Shown piece by piece: positions 7,021-16,614 of a DNA stretch of 64,000 bases. The DNA is from Emticicia sp. C21 (GTDB taxonomy: Bacteria; Bacteroidota; Bacteroidia; Cytophagales; Spirosomataceae). Positions within the stretch are counted from its first letter, which is position 1. Each line of letters begins with the position of its first letter. The stretch is from contig NZ_QVMT01000006.1 in assembly GCF_003418935.1 (NCBI RefSeq), positions 366,734-430,733 of the forward strand, read 5' to 3'. The position numbers and the translations under genes are program-made. The notes under the pieces are model-generated. The model saw nothing but the letters and a program-made list of their open reading frames with translations. It had not been told where the DNA came from and did no database searches.

Positions 7021-9591
7021 TTATCGGTCAATAATTATGCGCTCGGTTTTCTCAAAATCAGCGCCTTTTATTTTCACTAGATAGTGACCGTTTTCTACCT
7101 TGTTTAAATCAAGGTCTTTGCGCTCAGTGGTATCTGTGATATAAAATCTATATGCCAATTTACCTGATATAGTATAGAAAAGCAGTTCTACATTCTTCAG
7201 ATTTTCTTTGGTTTCTAGATAAATAATATCAACAGCCGGATTGGGATATAACGTAATAGCGTCACTGGCTAGTTTTAAGAACAAAGACTTTGAAGGTACA
7301 GACTCGCAGATGAGTGTACGATTCCCCAATTGATAAGTTCTGACAACCGTAACCTGATAAGCCCCCGGCTCCTGTACTTTCAGCGAAGATAATTTAGACG
7401 TCGTAAATTTAGTATTTTCACGAATCCACTGAAACTGGTCTGATGCGCCAAGTGTTACATTTTGTGCCAACAAAGTATAGATACCCAATTTATCTATATC
7501 TGGTGTTTTTGGTGTTTCTCTGATGTGAGCATTTTGTGGGTCTGATTCCTGTACACAACCAAAAGAGGTAATGGCCTTTACTTTAAAAGTATAATCACCC
7601 ACCGAATCTACTGAAATCTCTTTGGCTGTGCTATTATTAGTCCACTGAACATTCTCATTCGAATCTGTTCTTAATTTAATACTGGTTCCTTTACAGGCTA
7701 ATGTATCAGGCGAAAAAGTAATGCGAGGTTTAGCAGGAAGCGGGTTGATTCGCACACTTACATTATCTGATAGCTCTTTGCAACCAAAAGCATTGGTAGC
7801 CTCAACATTAAAATCATAAACGCCTACAGCATCTATCGAAAAGTCTTTGGTAGTAATATTATTATTCCAACGTAGAATATCATCGTTATTCACACTCAAT
7901 TGAATGGTGGCTCCCTCACAGACTGAGGCGCTCGGCGAAACGGCAATCTTTGGCTTAACAGGCGCAGGATTTATCTTTACTTCGGTATTATCCGAATTAG
8001 CCGAATAACATCCAAATTCATTGAAACCCTTTACAGAATATTGTCCGCTATTACTGACAGTTATATCCTGCGCAGCAGTCCCTGTACTCCATTGAAAATT
8101 TCTAAATTCATCGCCGTTAGCTCTCAGATTAACGCTTGACCTCACATTTGCACAGAACTCTAAATCTTCTGCATGTGTTATATGTGGTCTTGTAACAGGA
8201 TAAATAAAGTTGGTATTTACACTTGGCACTAATAACTGATTACCCTGATTGTCTCTGACTTTTACAGAATATGTTCCTTTATTAACTGTTATCTGATTTG
8301 TGTTGCCGCCATTAGACCATTCATAGTTTGTCAGGTTGTTTGGCAATGTCAATGTTGCCTGATTAGTAGCATTGCAGGCGAGATTTATATCTACTGCAGA
8401 GCGAGCCATTACAGGAGTAGAACTTAGAAAAAAATTATTGTCTAAGTAGTTATTCCAGGCTTCAGCTAGCATAGTCAGACCCATATTTCCGGGCCCTGCG
8501 TTATTAAAATGTACAAAATCAGGTCTGTTTGGTTGCAAATCGTCAGTAAATGGCCCCGGGAATACATTATTCCCTGCGCGTCCGATAACAATATTCTGTC
8601 CTCCGATAATTTCAGGATTTGATGGATGCTGATAAGTAAGGGAGGTACGTGCCACTACCCAACTTAAATTACCACTAAATTGAGCACGCGTAATGTCTAT
8701 TAATGTTTGCAGATTAGAAGCATAATCTGTAGCCGATAGTTGTTTAGGGAAATTATCGGTTTCACCTTGTAGCCACAATAGAGAGCGAACACCTAACAAT
8801 GCCCCATAATAATGTAAGGTATTGCGCAGATTGGTATAGGGTAAGCCTTTGGGCATTACCTGGCCAAATATATTGATTGTAGGCTTGCCTTCCGCACTTT
8901 CGCGCCAGTTAATAACCGAAACGCTTAGTTCTCCGGCATTAAAAAACATGATAGGTACATTCAGCTTTTTAGCTAATCGATCTCCTAATTCGCCATAACA
9001 CCAGGCCGTATTTCCGGCAGGGGCTATATCAACTTCAGCTTCTAAATGAACAAAGTTTAGGTTTTCCGGTAGCGGGTCTAAAACTGCTTTATTGCTAAAA
9101 TTAACGGCATTTACTCTGTCATCAGTTGCTCTTAAAACATTGTTACCAGGTAGTTCTGAAAGAGGAAGACCCGAAGCATTTGACTGCCCTAAAGCCACAA
9201 ATACTTCACCAATACCTACTCTATCGACAGTAATAGTTTGTAGAACCACAGTGTTTTTTGAGGCCCTAACCTCCAGCTTATACCAGCCACCAAAGCCGGG
9301 CATTCTACCAGAAAAATAGCCTGCTTTCGGATTCTCCTGTATGGTGAGCCAATCCATAGGTGTACCCTGGCCCTCTGTGACCGGAATCAACCTTGCTTCG
9401 ACTTTATCGATAGGCTGGGAGTAGTTTCCTATAATATTAATGAAGCCTAAATTATCATTATTTCGCTGAAAAACGGCCCGGTTAGTAGGAAAAGAGAGCG
9501 AAATCTGAGCGAACGTATTGGTGGTAAAAAGTAAAATACAAAACGACAAAATATGCCTTCTTCTGGCAAATTGAAAAGGGTTAAAGAACAT
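7021..9591 (-). CDS. Secreted SGNH/SASA esterase-like protein with Ig-like repeats and T9SS sorting domain
   Basis: This 856-residue protein has a signal peptide (hydrophobic ILSFCILLFTTNTFAQ). The catalytic-type domain shows FVALGQSNASG near residue 132, the GQSN motif of sialate O-acetylesterase/SASA hydrolases, and DFVHFNNAGPGNMG around residue 360 as the likely Asp-His block. After it come about four Ig-like repeats with the pattern VCxGxxIxL...W...V.GxYxFxV (roughly residues 400-770). The C-terminus has ITLYPNPAVDIIYLE and ends TERIIIDR, a type A T9SS sorting domain. It is predicted to be exported and attached to the surface, deacetylating glycans or binding them. The substrate is unknown. 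Confidence 0.82.
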   Translation of the reverse strand: MFFNPFQFARRRHILSFCILLFTTNTFAQISLSFPTNRAVFQRNNDNLGFINIIGNYSQPIDKVEARLIPVTEGQGTPMDWLTIQENPKAGYFSGRMPGFGGWYKLEVRASKNTVVLQTITVDRVGIGEVFVALGQSNASGLPLSELPGNNVLRATDDRVNAVNFSNKAVLDPLPENLNFVHLEAEVDIAPAGNTAWCYGELGDRLAKKLNVPIMFFNAGELSVSVINWRESAEGKPTINIFGQVMPKGLPYTNLRNTLHYYGALLGVRSLLWLQGETDNFPKQLSATDYASNLQTLIDITRAQFSGNLSWVVARTSLTYQHPSNPEIIGGQNIVIGRAGNNVFPGPFTDDLQPNRPDFVHFNNAGPGNMGLTMLAEAWNNYLDNNFFLSSTPVMARSAVDINLACNATNQATLTLPNNLTNYEWSNGGNTNQITVNKGTYSVKVRDNQGNQLLVPSVNTNFIYPVTRPHITHAEDLEFCANVRSSVNLRANGDEFRNFQWSTGTAAQDITVSNSGQYSVKGFNEFGCYSANSDNTEVKINPAPVKPKIAVSPSASVCEGATIQLSVNNDDILRWNNNITTKDFSIDAVGVYDFNVEATNAFGCKELSDNVSVRINPLPAKPRITFSPDTLACKGTSIKLRTDSNENVQWTNNSTAKEISVDSVGDYTFKVKAITSFGCVQESDPQNAHIRETPKTPDIDKLGIYTLLAQNVTLGASDQFQWIRENTKFTTSKLSSLKVQEPGAYQVTVVRTYQLGNRTLICESVPSKSLFLKLASDAITLYPNPAVDIIYLETKENLKNVELLFYTISGKLAYRFYITDTTERKDLDLNKVENGHYLVKIKGADFEKTERIIIDR

Positions 9592-9704
9592 CTTAAACAG
9601 TTTTTTGCAGGGTTTTTGGCAAAATTAAGATTTTTGACTGACATATTGTCAACCACGTATCATTATTAGTAAATAAATGAGTAGTAAACACAGACTAAAT
9701 GCCC

Positions 9705-9712
9705 TAATTTTG
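9705..9712 (+). promoter_or_regulatory. -7 element of the HAD-VOC operon
   Basis: TAATTTTG matches TAnnTTTG and ends 22 bp before the TTG start codon at 9735. No TTG at -33 was clear. Confidence 0.5.
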
Positions 9713-9734
9713 CAAAAAATTGATTAATTGAGTA

Positions 9735-10397
9735 TTGGAAACACCATTTGCAGTAATTTTTGATATGGACGGTGTCATTTGCGACACGAACCCTCACCAC
9801 TCACTTGCCTGGAAAGCATTCTTGAAAAAATTTGAGATTGATGCCACTGAAGACGAGTTCATTGCCCACATGTATGGCAAAAGCAATAGTTATATTCTGA
9901 AATACTTCCTTAAAAGAGACGTAATAGGAGATGAATTTATTGCGATGGAGTTTGAAAAAGAAGCACTTTTTAGAGAATTATATGAACCGGAGGTAATACC
10001 GATTGCAGGTTTAATGGAATTTATAGCCGATTTAAAGGCCAACGGTGTAAAAACAGGTATTGCCACTTCGGCACCGGTCGAGAACCTTAGATTGATTCTG
10101 AGCAAATTGCCATTGGTTTCTCAGATGGAATCTCTACTATCAAGTTCAGATGTAATTCACCACAAACCTAACCCGGAAGTGTATCTGAAATCAGCTGCGA
10201 ATCTGGGTGTGTTGCCAGAAAACTGTGTGATATTTGAAGATTCTCATGCAGGTGTATCAGCAGGCAAAGCAGCGGGAGCAAAGGTAATAGGGGTATTGAG
10301 TACCTATAAAAAAGAAGAGTTGCCTGTTTGTAATGATTATGTGGTGAATTATAAGGAAATGAGTTATCAGAAAATTAAATCCCTATTTGAATCATGA
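9735..10397 (+). CDS. HAD-superfamily phosphatase / beta-phosphoglucomutase-like
   Basis: This 220-residue haloacid dehalogenase-like hydrolase begins at a TTG, because the first in-frame ATG lies inside motif I. Motif I is VIFDMDGVICD with the nucleophile Asp10 and general acid Asp12. Motif II is TGIATSAP, the motif III lysine is in HKPNPEVY, and motif IV is VIFEDSHAGVSAGKAAG. A helical cap follows residue 15, as in subfamily IA phosphatases and beta-phosphoglucomutases. The substrate is probably a small phosphorylated sugar but cannot be fixed from sequence. The last 4 nt overlap the VOC gene, so the two are translationally coupled. Confidence 0.85.
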   Translation: METPFAVIFDMDGVICDTNPHHSLAWKAFLKKFEIDATEDEFIAHMYGKSNSYILKYFLKRDVIGDEFIAMEFEKEALFRELYEPEVIPIAGLMEFIADLKANGVKTGIATSAPVENLRLILSKLPLVSQMESLLSSSDVIHHKPNPEVYLKSAANLGVLPENCVIFEDSHAGVSAGKAAGAKVIGVLSTYKKEELPVCNDYVVNYKEMSYQKIKSLFES

Positions 10398-10783
10398 TAA
10401 TAGAACACCTGGCTATCTGGGTAAGAGACCTGGAATTGATGCGGAGTTTCTACGTGAAATATTTCAACGGGAAATCGAACGAGAAATATAGAAACGATAA
10501 GAAAAACTTTGAGTCGTACTTTATTTCTTTTGATTCAGGTGCAAGATTAGAATTGATGCAAATGCCCGGTATTACAGATGCAGGAAATAATGGGTACGAA
10601 CAGTTTATAGGTATTACACATCTTGCAGTTTCGGTAGGTACTAAAGAAAAGGTAGATGAACTGACTGAGGTTTTCAGAAAAGATTCTTTTGAAATTGTAG
10701 GTGAACCTCGTTGGACAGGAGACGGCTATTATGAAAGCGTGATTCTAGACCCGGAAAAAAACAGAATTGAGATTACGGCTTAG
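10394..10783 (+). CDS. VOC-family (glyoxalase/bleomycin-resistance fold) protein
   Basis: The 129-residue protein has two beta-alpha-beta-beta-beta modules of the vicinal oxygen chelate fold. Candidate metal ligands are in the expected places: His5 (EHLAIWV), Glu53 (RLELM), His76 (THLAVSV) and Glu126 (RIEITA), the H-E-H-E set of metal-dependent members such as glyoxalase I. The ATG overlaps the HAD gene stop, so they form an operon. A lactoylglutathione-lyase-like role is possible, though many paralogues of this size have other substrates. Confidence 0.8.
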   Translation: MIIEHLAIWVRDLELMRSFYVKYFNGKSNEKYRNDKKNFESYFISFDSGARLELMQMPGITDAGNNGYEQFIGITHLAVSVGTKEKVDELTEVFRKDSFEIVGEPRWTGDGYYESVILDPEKNRIEITA

Positions 10784-10867
10784 AATGCCGAAAAATATTT
10801 TACCAAAGAAAAGCGTATCATCCGTCAATATACGAGTATTGTATGTGTTTCGTCATTATAAAGAGTC

Positions 10868-12025
10868 ATGTTTAAGCACTTATCCACTTTCTTCTTTCAT
10901 CGTCAGAGTCTGGCTGTAGCTATGGTTTTTACAGCTATGGGCATTTTGTTTGGTAGCTGGGCTACATTAATTCCCTTTATTAAACAAAAATATACCTTAG
11001 ACGATGCCCAGTTAGGTCTCCTGTTACTTTGTCTGCCTCTGGGAGCAGCGGGTATGAATCCGTTTACTACTATTCTGATTAATCGTTTTGGTATGCGCAC
11101 TATGACATTAGTCGGACTGATTTTTATGTCGATAGTGTATGCTATGCCAGTCAGTATGAGTTATCTGCCTTTAGTAGCTTTCAGTCTGTTTTTAGTGGGT
11201 CTCAGCATTTCAGTTACCAATGTATCGATGAATACCTGTGTTACAAGTCTGGAGCATCAATACAATATTAATATTATGTCAACCTGCCACGGGATGTTTA
11301 GTGCAGGCTTGATGTTGGGTTCTATTCTGGCGAGTTTTACACAGGGTATGAAAATATCTCCGGCCTATCATATGTGGATACTGGCCTTTAGTTTCATTTC
11401 TTTAGCTTTTTTTATTCGCCCCACAGTTATCAGTATTCATGAAGAAAAAATAGAACAGAACGATGGAGCTAAATTCGTATTCCCAAAAGGAGCCCTATTA
11501 TTAATGATATTAATAAGTCTTTGCACCAATATCACCGAAGGAACAATGGCTGACTGGACAGCGGTCTATATGAGAGATGTAGTACAGACCCCTGATTATT
11601 TCATTGGCTGGGGATTAGCAGGCTATTCCTTTTGTATGTCTGTGGGTCGTTTTGCAGGCGATGCGCTTATTCCTCGTTATGGCGGCAATGCTGTTTTAAG
11701 AATCGGCGGTATTATTGCTATCTGTGGTATTATCATTGCCATTGCCTTACCTTATACTATTACAGCCATTATAGGCTTTGCTATGGTAGGGGCAGGGGTT
11801 TCTTGCGGAGCACCTATATTATATGGTAGCTCAGCCAGAGTACCGGGCATGGCCAAAGGTGCAGGATTAGCAACTATGAATACCTTTAGCATGGCCGGGT
11901 TTCTGGCTGGCCCTGTGTTAATAGGTTTTGTTTCTGAAAGCATTAATTTACCATTTGCCTTTGGCATAATCGCTTCTTTGGGTTTAATATGGGTTTTATT
12001 AGTAAATAAGGTGAAATTATACTAA
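10868..12025 (+). CDS. MFS transporter
   Basis: The 385-residue protein has about twelve hydrophobic segments and no signal peptide. The N-terminal WATLIPFIKQKYTLDDAQLGLLLLCLPLGA and the loop 2-3 motif NRFGMRT resemble sugar-type MFS carriers of the FucP/YbjJ-like branch. Its second half repeats the pattern with GRFAGDALIPRYGG after helix 8, the internal copy of the MFS loop motif. It is 84 bp downstream of the VOC gene and may be co-transcribed. The substrate is unknown. Confidence 0.82.
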   Translation: MFKHLSTFFFHRQSLAVAMVFTAMGILFGSWATLIPFIKQKYTLDDAQLGLLLLCLPLGAAGMNPFTTILINRFGMRTMTLVGLIFMSIVYAMPVSMSYLPLVAFSLFLVGLSISVTNVSMNTCVTSLEHQYNINIMSTCHGMFSAGLMLGSILASFTQGMKISPAYHMWILAFSFISLAFFIRPTVISIHEEKIEQNDGAKFVFPKGALLLMILISLCTNITEGTMADWTAVYMRDVVQTPDYFIGWGLAGYSFCMSVGRFAGDALIPRYGGNAVLRIGGIIAICGIIIAIALPYTITAIIGFAMVGAGVSCGAPILYGSSARVPGMAKGAGLATMNTFSMAGFLAGPVLIGFVSESINLPFAFGIIASLGLIWVLLVNKVKLY

Positions 12026-12175
12026 TTTTAATGGAAATATTTTTTGGCACGCAAACCTTATGGAATGATATTTGTTTTAGATGAAAGTACATTGAATAAT
12101 ACACGAAGAATCGATTCACTAAATCGTACACAAACGTCAACCTGCCCATATAATTTTTGATTACCATTAAATAAA

Positions 12176-12204
12176 ATTTAGAGAAAAAGCTTTTTCTTCT
12201 AAAT
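12176..12204. other. Palindromic hairpin between the MFS carrier and the surface-protein gene
   Basis: GAAAAAGCTTTTTC is a perfect 14-bp palindrome, flanked by ATTTAGA and TTCTAAAT arms that extend the stem. It lies 150 bp after the MFS stop and 52 bp before the next ATG, so it could be a late terminator or a 5'-leader structure. Confidence 0.4.
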
Positions 12205-12256
12205 AAGACTCATTAATTTTATCATCGGAAAACAGAAAAAAATAAAGCAGGATTAT

Positions 12257-13318
12257 ATGAAAAAAATTATTTACTCTCTGGGAGTATGCCTTGTCGCTAC
12301 TCAACTACACGCCCAGGTGGTTAACAGCACTGATTTTTACGTAAGCGAAGGAGCAGTTGTTAGTTTTAATACCGATGTAGTAAATGAAGGCAAACTTACA
12401 AATAACGGTAAGATTCACTTCCAAAAAAACTTTGACAACCTTTCTTTAGTAAAATCGGCAGGTACTGTTGTTTTTGATGGCAACGCTCCTCAGACTCTGA
12501 AAAGCACTAAAGAACTGGCATTCGGTCAATTGCTATTAGACAACGATCTAAAATTAGAAACGGCTCTTCGTGTTGACGAATCCCTTTCTTTCCGCAGAGG
12601 TATTATCGAATCATCTGTACAAAATCCTTTAACATTTGGTGCAAATGGTAAATATGATGGTGCATCAGATTTCTCACACGTAAAAGGTGTAGTGAGCAAA
12701 GAAGGAAACGAGGCTTTCGAATTCCCATTAGGTGATGGTACAAACTTCCGTTCTTTCAAAGTAGCTAGAACTAACGAAAGCCAGACTTTGACAGCTGCTT
12801 ACTCATTCAAAAGCCCATTAAACGTTTCAGATCAGGTTTCATCAGGTGTTGATGCAATCAATCAGGATGAATACTGGTCATTGAAATCTGAATCTTTAAA
12901 AAGCGACGCAAAGGTTTCTGTAAACAGCAAATCTGATTTAGATGGTATCGCTTTCTTAGATAAAGGTACCTGGTCTATGACAGATGATGCTAATCTTTCT
13001 TCTGCAACTAACCTGAAAGACGGTACTCTTTTCACTTTAGCGAAAAGCCGTAACATTCAACCAGGTATTGGTGTATATCCAAACCCAACAGAAGGTGAGT
13101 TCTTCTTGAAATTGTCAGGTATGAACGAAAACGAAATGATTACTGTAGATATTACTAATCAAGACGGTTCGAAAATTATGCACAAAGAAGGTTTCGTAAA
13201 AGACCTACGTAAAGCATATTTATTACCTGAAAATCTTCCTGCTACTGAACTAACTGTAAGAGTTATCAGAGGAGATTCTAAAAAAGCTTTATACCAAAAA
13301 ATGATTTTGAACAAATAA
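12257..13318 (+). CDS. Secreted surface protein with T9SS type A sorting domain
   Basis: The 353-residue protein begins with a signal peptide (MKKIIYSLGVCLVATQLHAQ). The middle is a repetitive beta-rich domain with VVNEGKLTNNGKIHFQKNFDN and GTVVFDGNAPQTLKS, a pattern seen in Bacteroidota surface proteins with beta-helix-like or adhesin-like structure. The C-terminus, IGVYPNPTEGEFFLKL to KMILNK, is a T9SS type A sorting domain, so export across the outer membrane is predicted. Codon choice looks more uniform than in neighbouring genes, which may reflect high expression; that is an impression only. A clear terminator follows. The function is unknown. Confidence 0.8.
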   Translation: MKKIIYSLGVCLVATQLHAQVVNSTDFYVSEGAVVSFNTDVVNEGKLTNNGKIHFQKNFDNLSLVKSAGTVVFDGNAPQTLKSTKELAFGQLLLDNDLKLETALRVDESLSFRRGIIESSVQNPLTFGANGKYDGASDFSHVKGVVSKEGNEAFEFPLGDGTNFRSFKVARTNESQTLTAAYSFKSPLNVSDQVSSGVDAINQDEYWSLKSESLKSDAKVSVNSKSDLDGIAFLDKGTWSMTDDANLSSATNLKDGTLFTLAKSRNIQPGIGVYPNPTEGEFFLKLSGMNENEMITVDITNQDGSKIMHKEGFVKDLRKAYLLPENLPATELTVRVIRGDSKKALYQKMILNK

Positions 13319-13346
13319 TCATTCTTTGAGCATATTCAATATAACA

Positions 13347-13378
13347 GAAAGGCTGCCTCTACAAAGGCGGCTTTTTTG
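13347..13378 (+). terminator. Rho-independent terminator
   Basis: GGCTGCCT and AGGCGGC form the stem around CTACAA, followed by TTTTTTG. It is 30 bp after the surface-protein stop codon. Confidence 0.8.
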
Positions 13379-13380
13379 TT

Positions 13381-13669
13381 ATATAACCTCATAGCAATAT
13401 TAAGCAAAAAGCTAAGCAAAAGCTTTCTACAGAAATATCCCATATTCTTTCAACAGGCATCAGAAAGAATCCTGTCTCGGGAATGTTTTTTTAGTAAGAA
13501 TGATTTATAGTATCTGGCCGAAAGTTGATTTACGAAAAACACACAAAGCAAAGCGGTGTAGATGCCGGAAAGCAAGGATCATATGGGTGAAAAAATATTA
13601 AGGCTTTTATGCAACCTTTTCATATTTTTAACATCTTATTTTAGTACATACATAAACTATACCAAAATC
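13381..13669. other. Intergenic stretch before the GIN-domain gene
   Basis: No gene with family similarity is seen. An open frame from 13562 runs into the downstream gene but lacks conserved sequence before the signal peptide. Short self-complementary words occur (AGCTAAGCAAAAGCT near 13410; ATTCTTTC/GAAAGAAT near 13445-13475). No promoter matching TAnnTTTG was found. Confidence 0.4.
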
Positions 13670-14350
13670 ATGAAAAGACTATTCATTTTATTCATCTTTT
13701 TTTCAACTACTGTTTTCGCACAAGATAAACGTACATTCAATGTATCAGGCTTTGATAAACTGGATATGGGTAGTGCTTTTGTCATTACAGTTACACAATC
13801 AAGCAATTATAAGGTAGATGTTACAGGCCGTGAGCAGGATTTGAAAGACTTAGTAGTAAAAGTTTCAAACGGCAAATTGGACATTGGTTATCCGAATAAC
13901 TGGGGGGGCTGGAAAAACCGTAAAGAAGTATATGTCACTATCACTATGCCTAAATTGGTAGGAGTTGATTTCTCAGGCGCATGCAAAGCCAAAGTTGCAG
14001 GTTTTTCAAGCGATAAAATGGATATTGATGTATCAGGCGCATCTCAGGCTACTTTTGAGATTAACGCTAAAAATCTTTCATTAGATTGTTCAGGAGCATC
14101 GGGCTTAACTATTACAGGAGATGGCCAGAGCCTCAATGCAGATATATCAGGTGCATCAAGTGTAGATGCTTATGCATTTAAAGTAACTACAGCCAATATT
14201 GATGCTTCAGGTGCCAGTGGTGCGAAAGTAAATGTATCGAGCAAAATTGTAGCAGAAGCCAGTGGCGCAAGTAATGTGCGTTATAAAGGTGGTGCTACTT
14301 CGGTAGTAGCTAATACTTCTGGGGCTGGTTCGGTGAAATCAGTGAATTAA
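13670..14350 (+). CDS. GIN-domain (DUF2807) putative autotransporter adhesin head protein
   Basis: The start is set at the ATG at 13670, because the signal peptide MKRLFILFIFFSTTVFAQ begins there. The product has 226 residues. After TFNVSGFDKLDMGSAFVITVTQS it carries a regular beta-helix repeat with the recurring phrase (D)xSGAS/CSGASGL/DISGASSV/DASGASGA, ending TSGAGSV. This is the DUF2807/GIN domain common in Bacteroidota, a periplasmic or surface right-handed beta-helix whose job is not established. It is monocistronic, with a terminator-like stem before the convergent acyl-CoA dehydrogenase. Confidence 0.85.
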   Translation: MKRLFILFIFFSTTVFAQDKRTFNVSGFDKLDMGSAFVITVTQSSNYKVDVTGREQDLKDLVVKVSNGKLDIGYPNNWGGWKNRKEVYVTITMPKLVGVDFSGACKAKVAGFSSDKMDIDVSGASQATFEINAKNLSLDCSGASGLTITGDGQSLNADISGASSVDAYAFKVTTANIDASGASGAKVNVSSKIVAEASGASNVRYKGGATSVVANTSGAGSVKSVN

Positions 14351-14359
14351 ATCTATTTA

Positions 14360-14375
14360 GCGGCCGCCGCTGCGG
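14360..14375. repeat. GC-rich island 1 (GCGGCCGCCGCTGCGG)
   Basis: A 16-bp run of pure GC except one T, in an AT-rich intergenic gap and directly abutting a GTGAATGAGTGATT repeat. Similar islands lie at 23647, 31605 and 37353. Confidence 0.5.
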
Positions 14376-14410
14376 TGAATGAGTGATTGTGTGATTTAGT
14401 GATTAGTCAC
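14375..14410. repeat. GAATGAGTGATT-type short repeat (locus 2)
   Basis: GTGAATGAGTGATTGTGTGATTTAGTGATTAG-type words follow GC island 1, matching the words at the other loci. Confidence 0.55.
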
Positions 14411-14423
14411 AACGAATTTAATA

Positions 14424-14460
14424 AGCAAAGAGGAGGAGAATAAATTTCCTCCTCTTTGCT
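14424..14460. terminator. Bidirectional terminator
   Basis: Perfect 14-bp stem, AGCAAAGAGGAGGA with TCCTCCTCTTTGCT, around a 9-nt loop. It lies between the convergent GIN-domain and acyl-CoA dehydrogenase genes. Confidence 0.75.
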
Positions 14461-14461
14461 A

Positions 14462-16252
14462 TTACATCACTACCTCTTTATCAGTCATAATAGTCAATAC
14501 TTCCGTATCTAGTAATCTTGTAGTCAGACCTTGTGTTTTAGGCAATTCGTAATGGAAGAAATACTTCATGGTATGAATCTTACTTTCGTAAAAATCTACA
14601 TCATCAGTGCCTGCTATTAGTTTTTGTTGCGCTACAATCGCTTGTTTGAGCCATTGCCAGGCTACTACATTCAGGCTGAACAGTTCCATATAAAGCGTAG
14701 CGTCTGATAAAAACCTTTCGATGTCGCCAGTTCCGGCAATACCCAATAGATGCATCGTTACTTCCTGCAATTGCTTACTGCTTTCTGTAAGCAAGGTCGC
14801 ATACTTTTTCAATTCGTTATATTCTTTAGCCGACTGAATAGTCTTGCCCACTTCCTGCGCTAAAAGCTTCATGGTTTTACCTCCTGCCATCATCACTTTT
14901 CTGCCCAATAAATCCTGTGATTGGATACCTGTAGTGCCTTCATAAATAGGGGTTATGCGTACATCTCTATAATATTGCTCAACCGGAAAATCTTCAGTAA
15001 AGCCATATCCACCAAAACATTGCACGGCATCATTGATGGACTTTACACCATACTCACAAGGGAATGTCTTGGCAATTGGGGTCAGTAACTCTACCAGTAA
15101 GTGCGCATTCTCTTTTTCCTCAGGATCGTCACTGGCTTCCGATAAGTCGAAAAACCTGGAGGTTTCTAATAATAATGACAAACCACCCTCTACCACCGAT
15201 TTCTGGAATAAGAGCATCCGCTTTACATCAGGGTGTTGGATAATCGGTATCTGTGGGGTATCTAAAGCAGTTTTAGCATTTAACCTACGGCTTTGCGGGC
15301 GTTCTTTGGCATATTCCAGCGCAGCATAATAGGCGGCAGAGGTGATTGAAATCCCTGTAAGGCCTACACCAATACGAGCCTCGTTCATCATCTGGAACAT
15401 ATAGTTCAAGCCCTTGTTGGGTTCACCTACCAGATAGCCGATACAATCATCATTTCTATCACCAAAACCCAGGTGCATAGCCGGAACACCTTTCTGACCT
15501 AATTTATGATAAATACCCATTGAGGTAATATCATTGTCGGTGCCATCCAAGCGGAATTTAGGGACTACAAACAATGAAATACCTTTTGTACCTTTCGGTG
15601 CGCCTTTGATTCTGGCTAAAAATAAATGGATTACATTCTCTGTAGCATCATGGTCACCGGCTGAGATAAATACCTTTTGTCCTCTGATTCTGTAGGTGCC
15701 ATCTTCTAAAGGTTCGGCAGAAGAAGTTATATCAGACAATGAACTTCCGGCTTGTGGCTCAGTCAGGCACATTGTGCCTTGCCATTTACCAGAAATCATG
15801 TTTTCGATATAATCCTTTTTCAAATCATCTGAGCCAAAGTTGGCAATCAGGCGGGCGCCTCCGGACGTTAAGCCAATATACATCATCCCATTATTGGCCG
15901 ACATCAGTATATAGCCAACCGCACTCGTAATGGTCATGGGCAATTGTGCACCGCCGTTTTCATAAGAGAAATCAGCTCCGATAATGCCCGATTCACCTAC
16001 AGCCTTTATATAATTCTTAATAGATGGATGAACTTTCACCTTACCGTCTTTCAGTTCCGGCTGATTTTTATCAACATCTTTCACAAAAGGGAACATCAGA
16101 TTTTCAGCAATCTGGGTTGCTGCATCAATCGTCATGTCGAAAGTTTCCTTATTATGATCAGCGAAATAGCTATGCTTTGTCAGTGATTCTGCCTCATGTA
16201 CTTCGTAAAGCAGAAAATTCACATTTCGTTTACTGAAAAAATTCTTTGCCAT
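14462..16252 (-). CDS. Acyl-CoA dehydrogenase (long form with C-terminal extension)
   Basis: The 596-residue FAD enzyme introduces a trans-2 double bond into acyl-CoA. Seen in order: an N-terminal helical leader, the acyl-CoA dehydrogenase core with TMCLTEPQAGSSLSDI near residue 160, the middle beta domain and the arginine-containing ARIGVGLTGISITSAAY. The FAD and catalytic region QCFGGYGFTEDFPVEQYYRDVRI and YEGTTGIQSQDLLGRK follows, with the Glu of YEG as presumed catalytic base. About 150 further residues match the extended class (FadE/DmdC-like). It lies 53 bp downstream of an SCP2 protein on the same strand, so a lipid or acyl-CoA role for the pair is likely. The substrate chain length is unknown. 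Confidence 0.9.
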   Translation of the reverse strand: MAKNFFSKRNVNFLLYEVHEAESLTKHSYFADHNKETFDMTIDAATQIAENLMFPFVKDVDKNQPELKDGKVKVHPSIKNYIKAVGESGIIGADFSYENGGAQLPMTITSAVGYILMSANNGMMYIGLTSGGARLIANFGSDDLKKDYIENMISGKWQGTMCLTEPQAGSSLSDITSSAEPLEDGTYRIRGQKVFISAGDHDATENVIHLFLARIKGAPKGTKGISLFVVPKFRLDGTDNDITSMGIYHKLGQKGVPAMHLGFGDRNDDCIGYLVGEPNKGLNYMFQMMNEARIGVGLTGISITSAAYYAALEYAKERPQSRRLNAKTALDTPQIPIIQHPDVKRMLLFQKSVVEGGLSLLLETSRFFDLSEASDDPEEKENAHLLVELLTPIAKTFPCEYGVKSINDAVQCFGGYGFTEDFPVEQYYRDVRITPIYEGTTGIQSQDLLGRKVMMAGGKTMKLLAQEVGKTIQSAKEYNELKKYATLLTESSKQLQEVTMHLLGIAGTGDIERFLSDATLYMELFSLNVVAWQWLKQAIVAQQKLIAGTDDVDFYESKIHTMKYFFHYELPKTQGLTTRLLDTEVLTIMTDKEVVM

Positions 16253-16305
16253 GCTACTATTTCAGTTAGGTTTTTATAATGTTGAATAGAAAAGAGAGAG
16301 GATTC

Positions 16306-16614
16306 TTACATTAATCCAAGCATTTTGGCATATTTCATCATCGCACCCGGATTCGATATTTTCAGTTTACCCATCATCATCGCCATCATCGGATTCATAT
16401 CACCTGTGGCAATTTTCACAAAATCGTCTTCATTAGCCTTAATCACGCATTCAGCTTCACCTACTAAGCCCTCTTGTAGCTCAGCTTTGCCATCAGCTAC
16501 GTGCATCGAGTAAGTTGAACCATTAAAATCAAAATGTAATGTTGTGTTTACATCACCAATTTCAGTTCCGTTGAGTTTCGCAGCGGTATTTTCTAAGTAT
16601 TCTTTTGCAGACAT
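16306..16614 (-). CDS. SCP2 sterol-binding-fold protein
   Basis: This 102-residue protein is a stand-alone SCP2 domain. It shows LNGTEIGDVNTTLHFDFNG at the start and the conserved CVIKANEDDFVKIATGDMNPMMAMMMGKLKISNPGAMMKYAKML, where the methionine-rich GDMNPMMAMMMGKL element is characteristic. Family members bind fatty acyl or sterol-like lipids. It is upstream of the acyl-CoA dehydrogenase and probably in the same transcript, suggesting delivery or buffering of acyl substrates. Confidence 0.85.
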   Translation of the reverse strand: MSAKEYLENTAAKLNGTEIGDVNTTLHFDFNGSTYSMHVADGKAELQEGLVGEAECVIKANEDDFVKIATGDMNPMMAMMMGKLKISNPGAMMKYAKMLGLM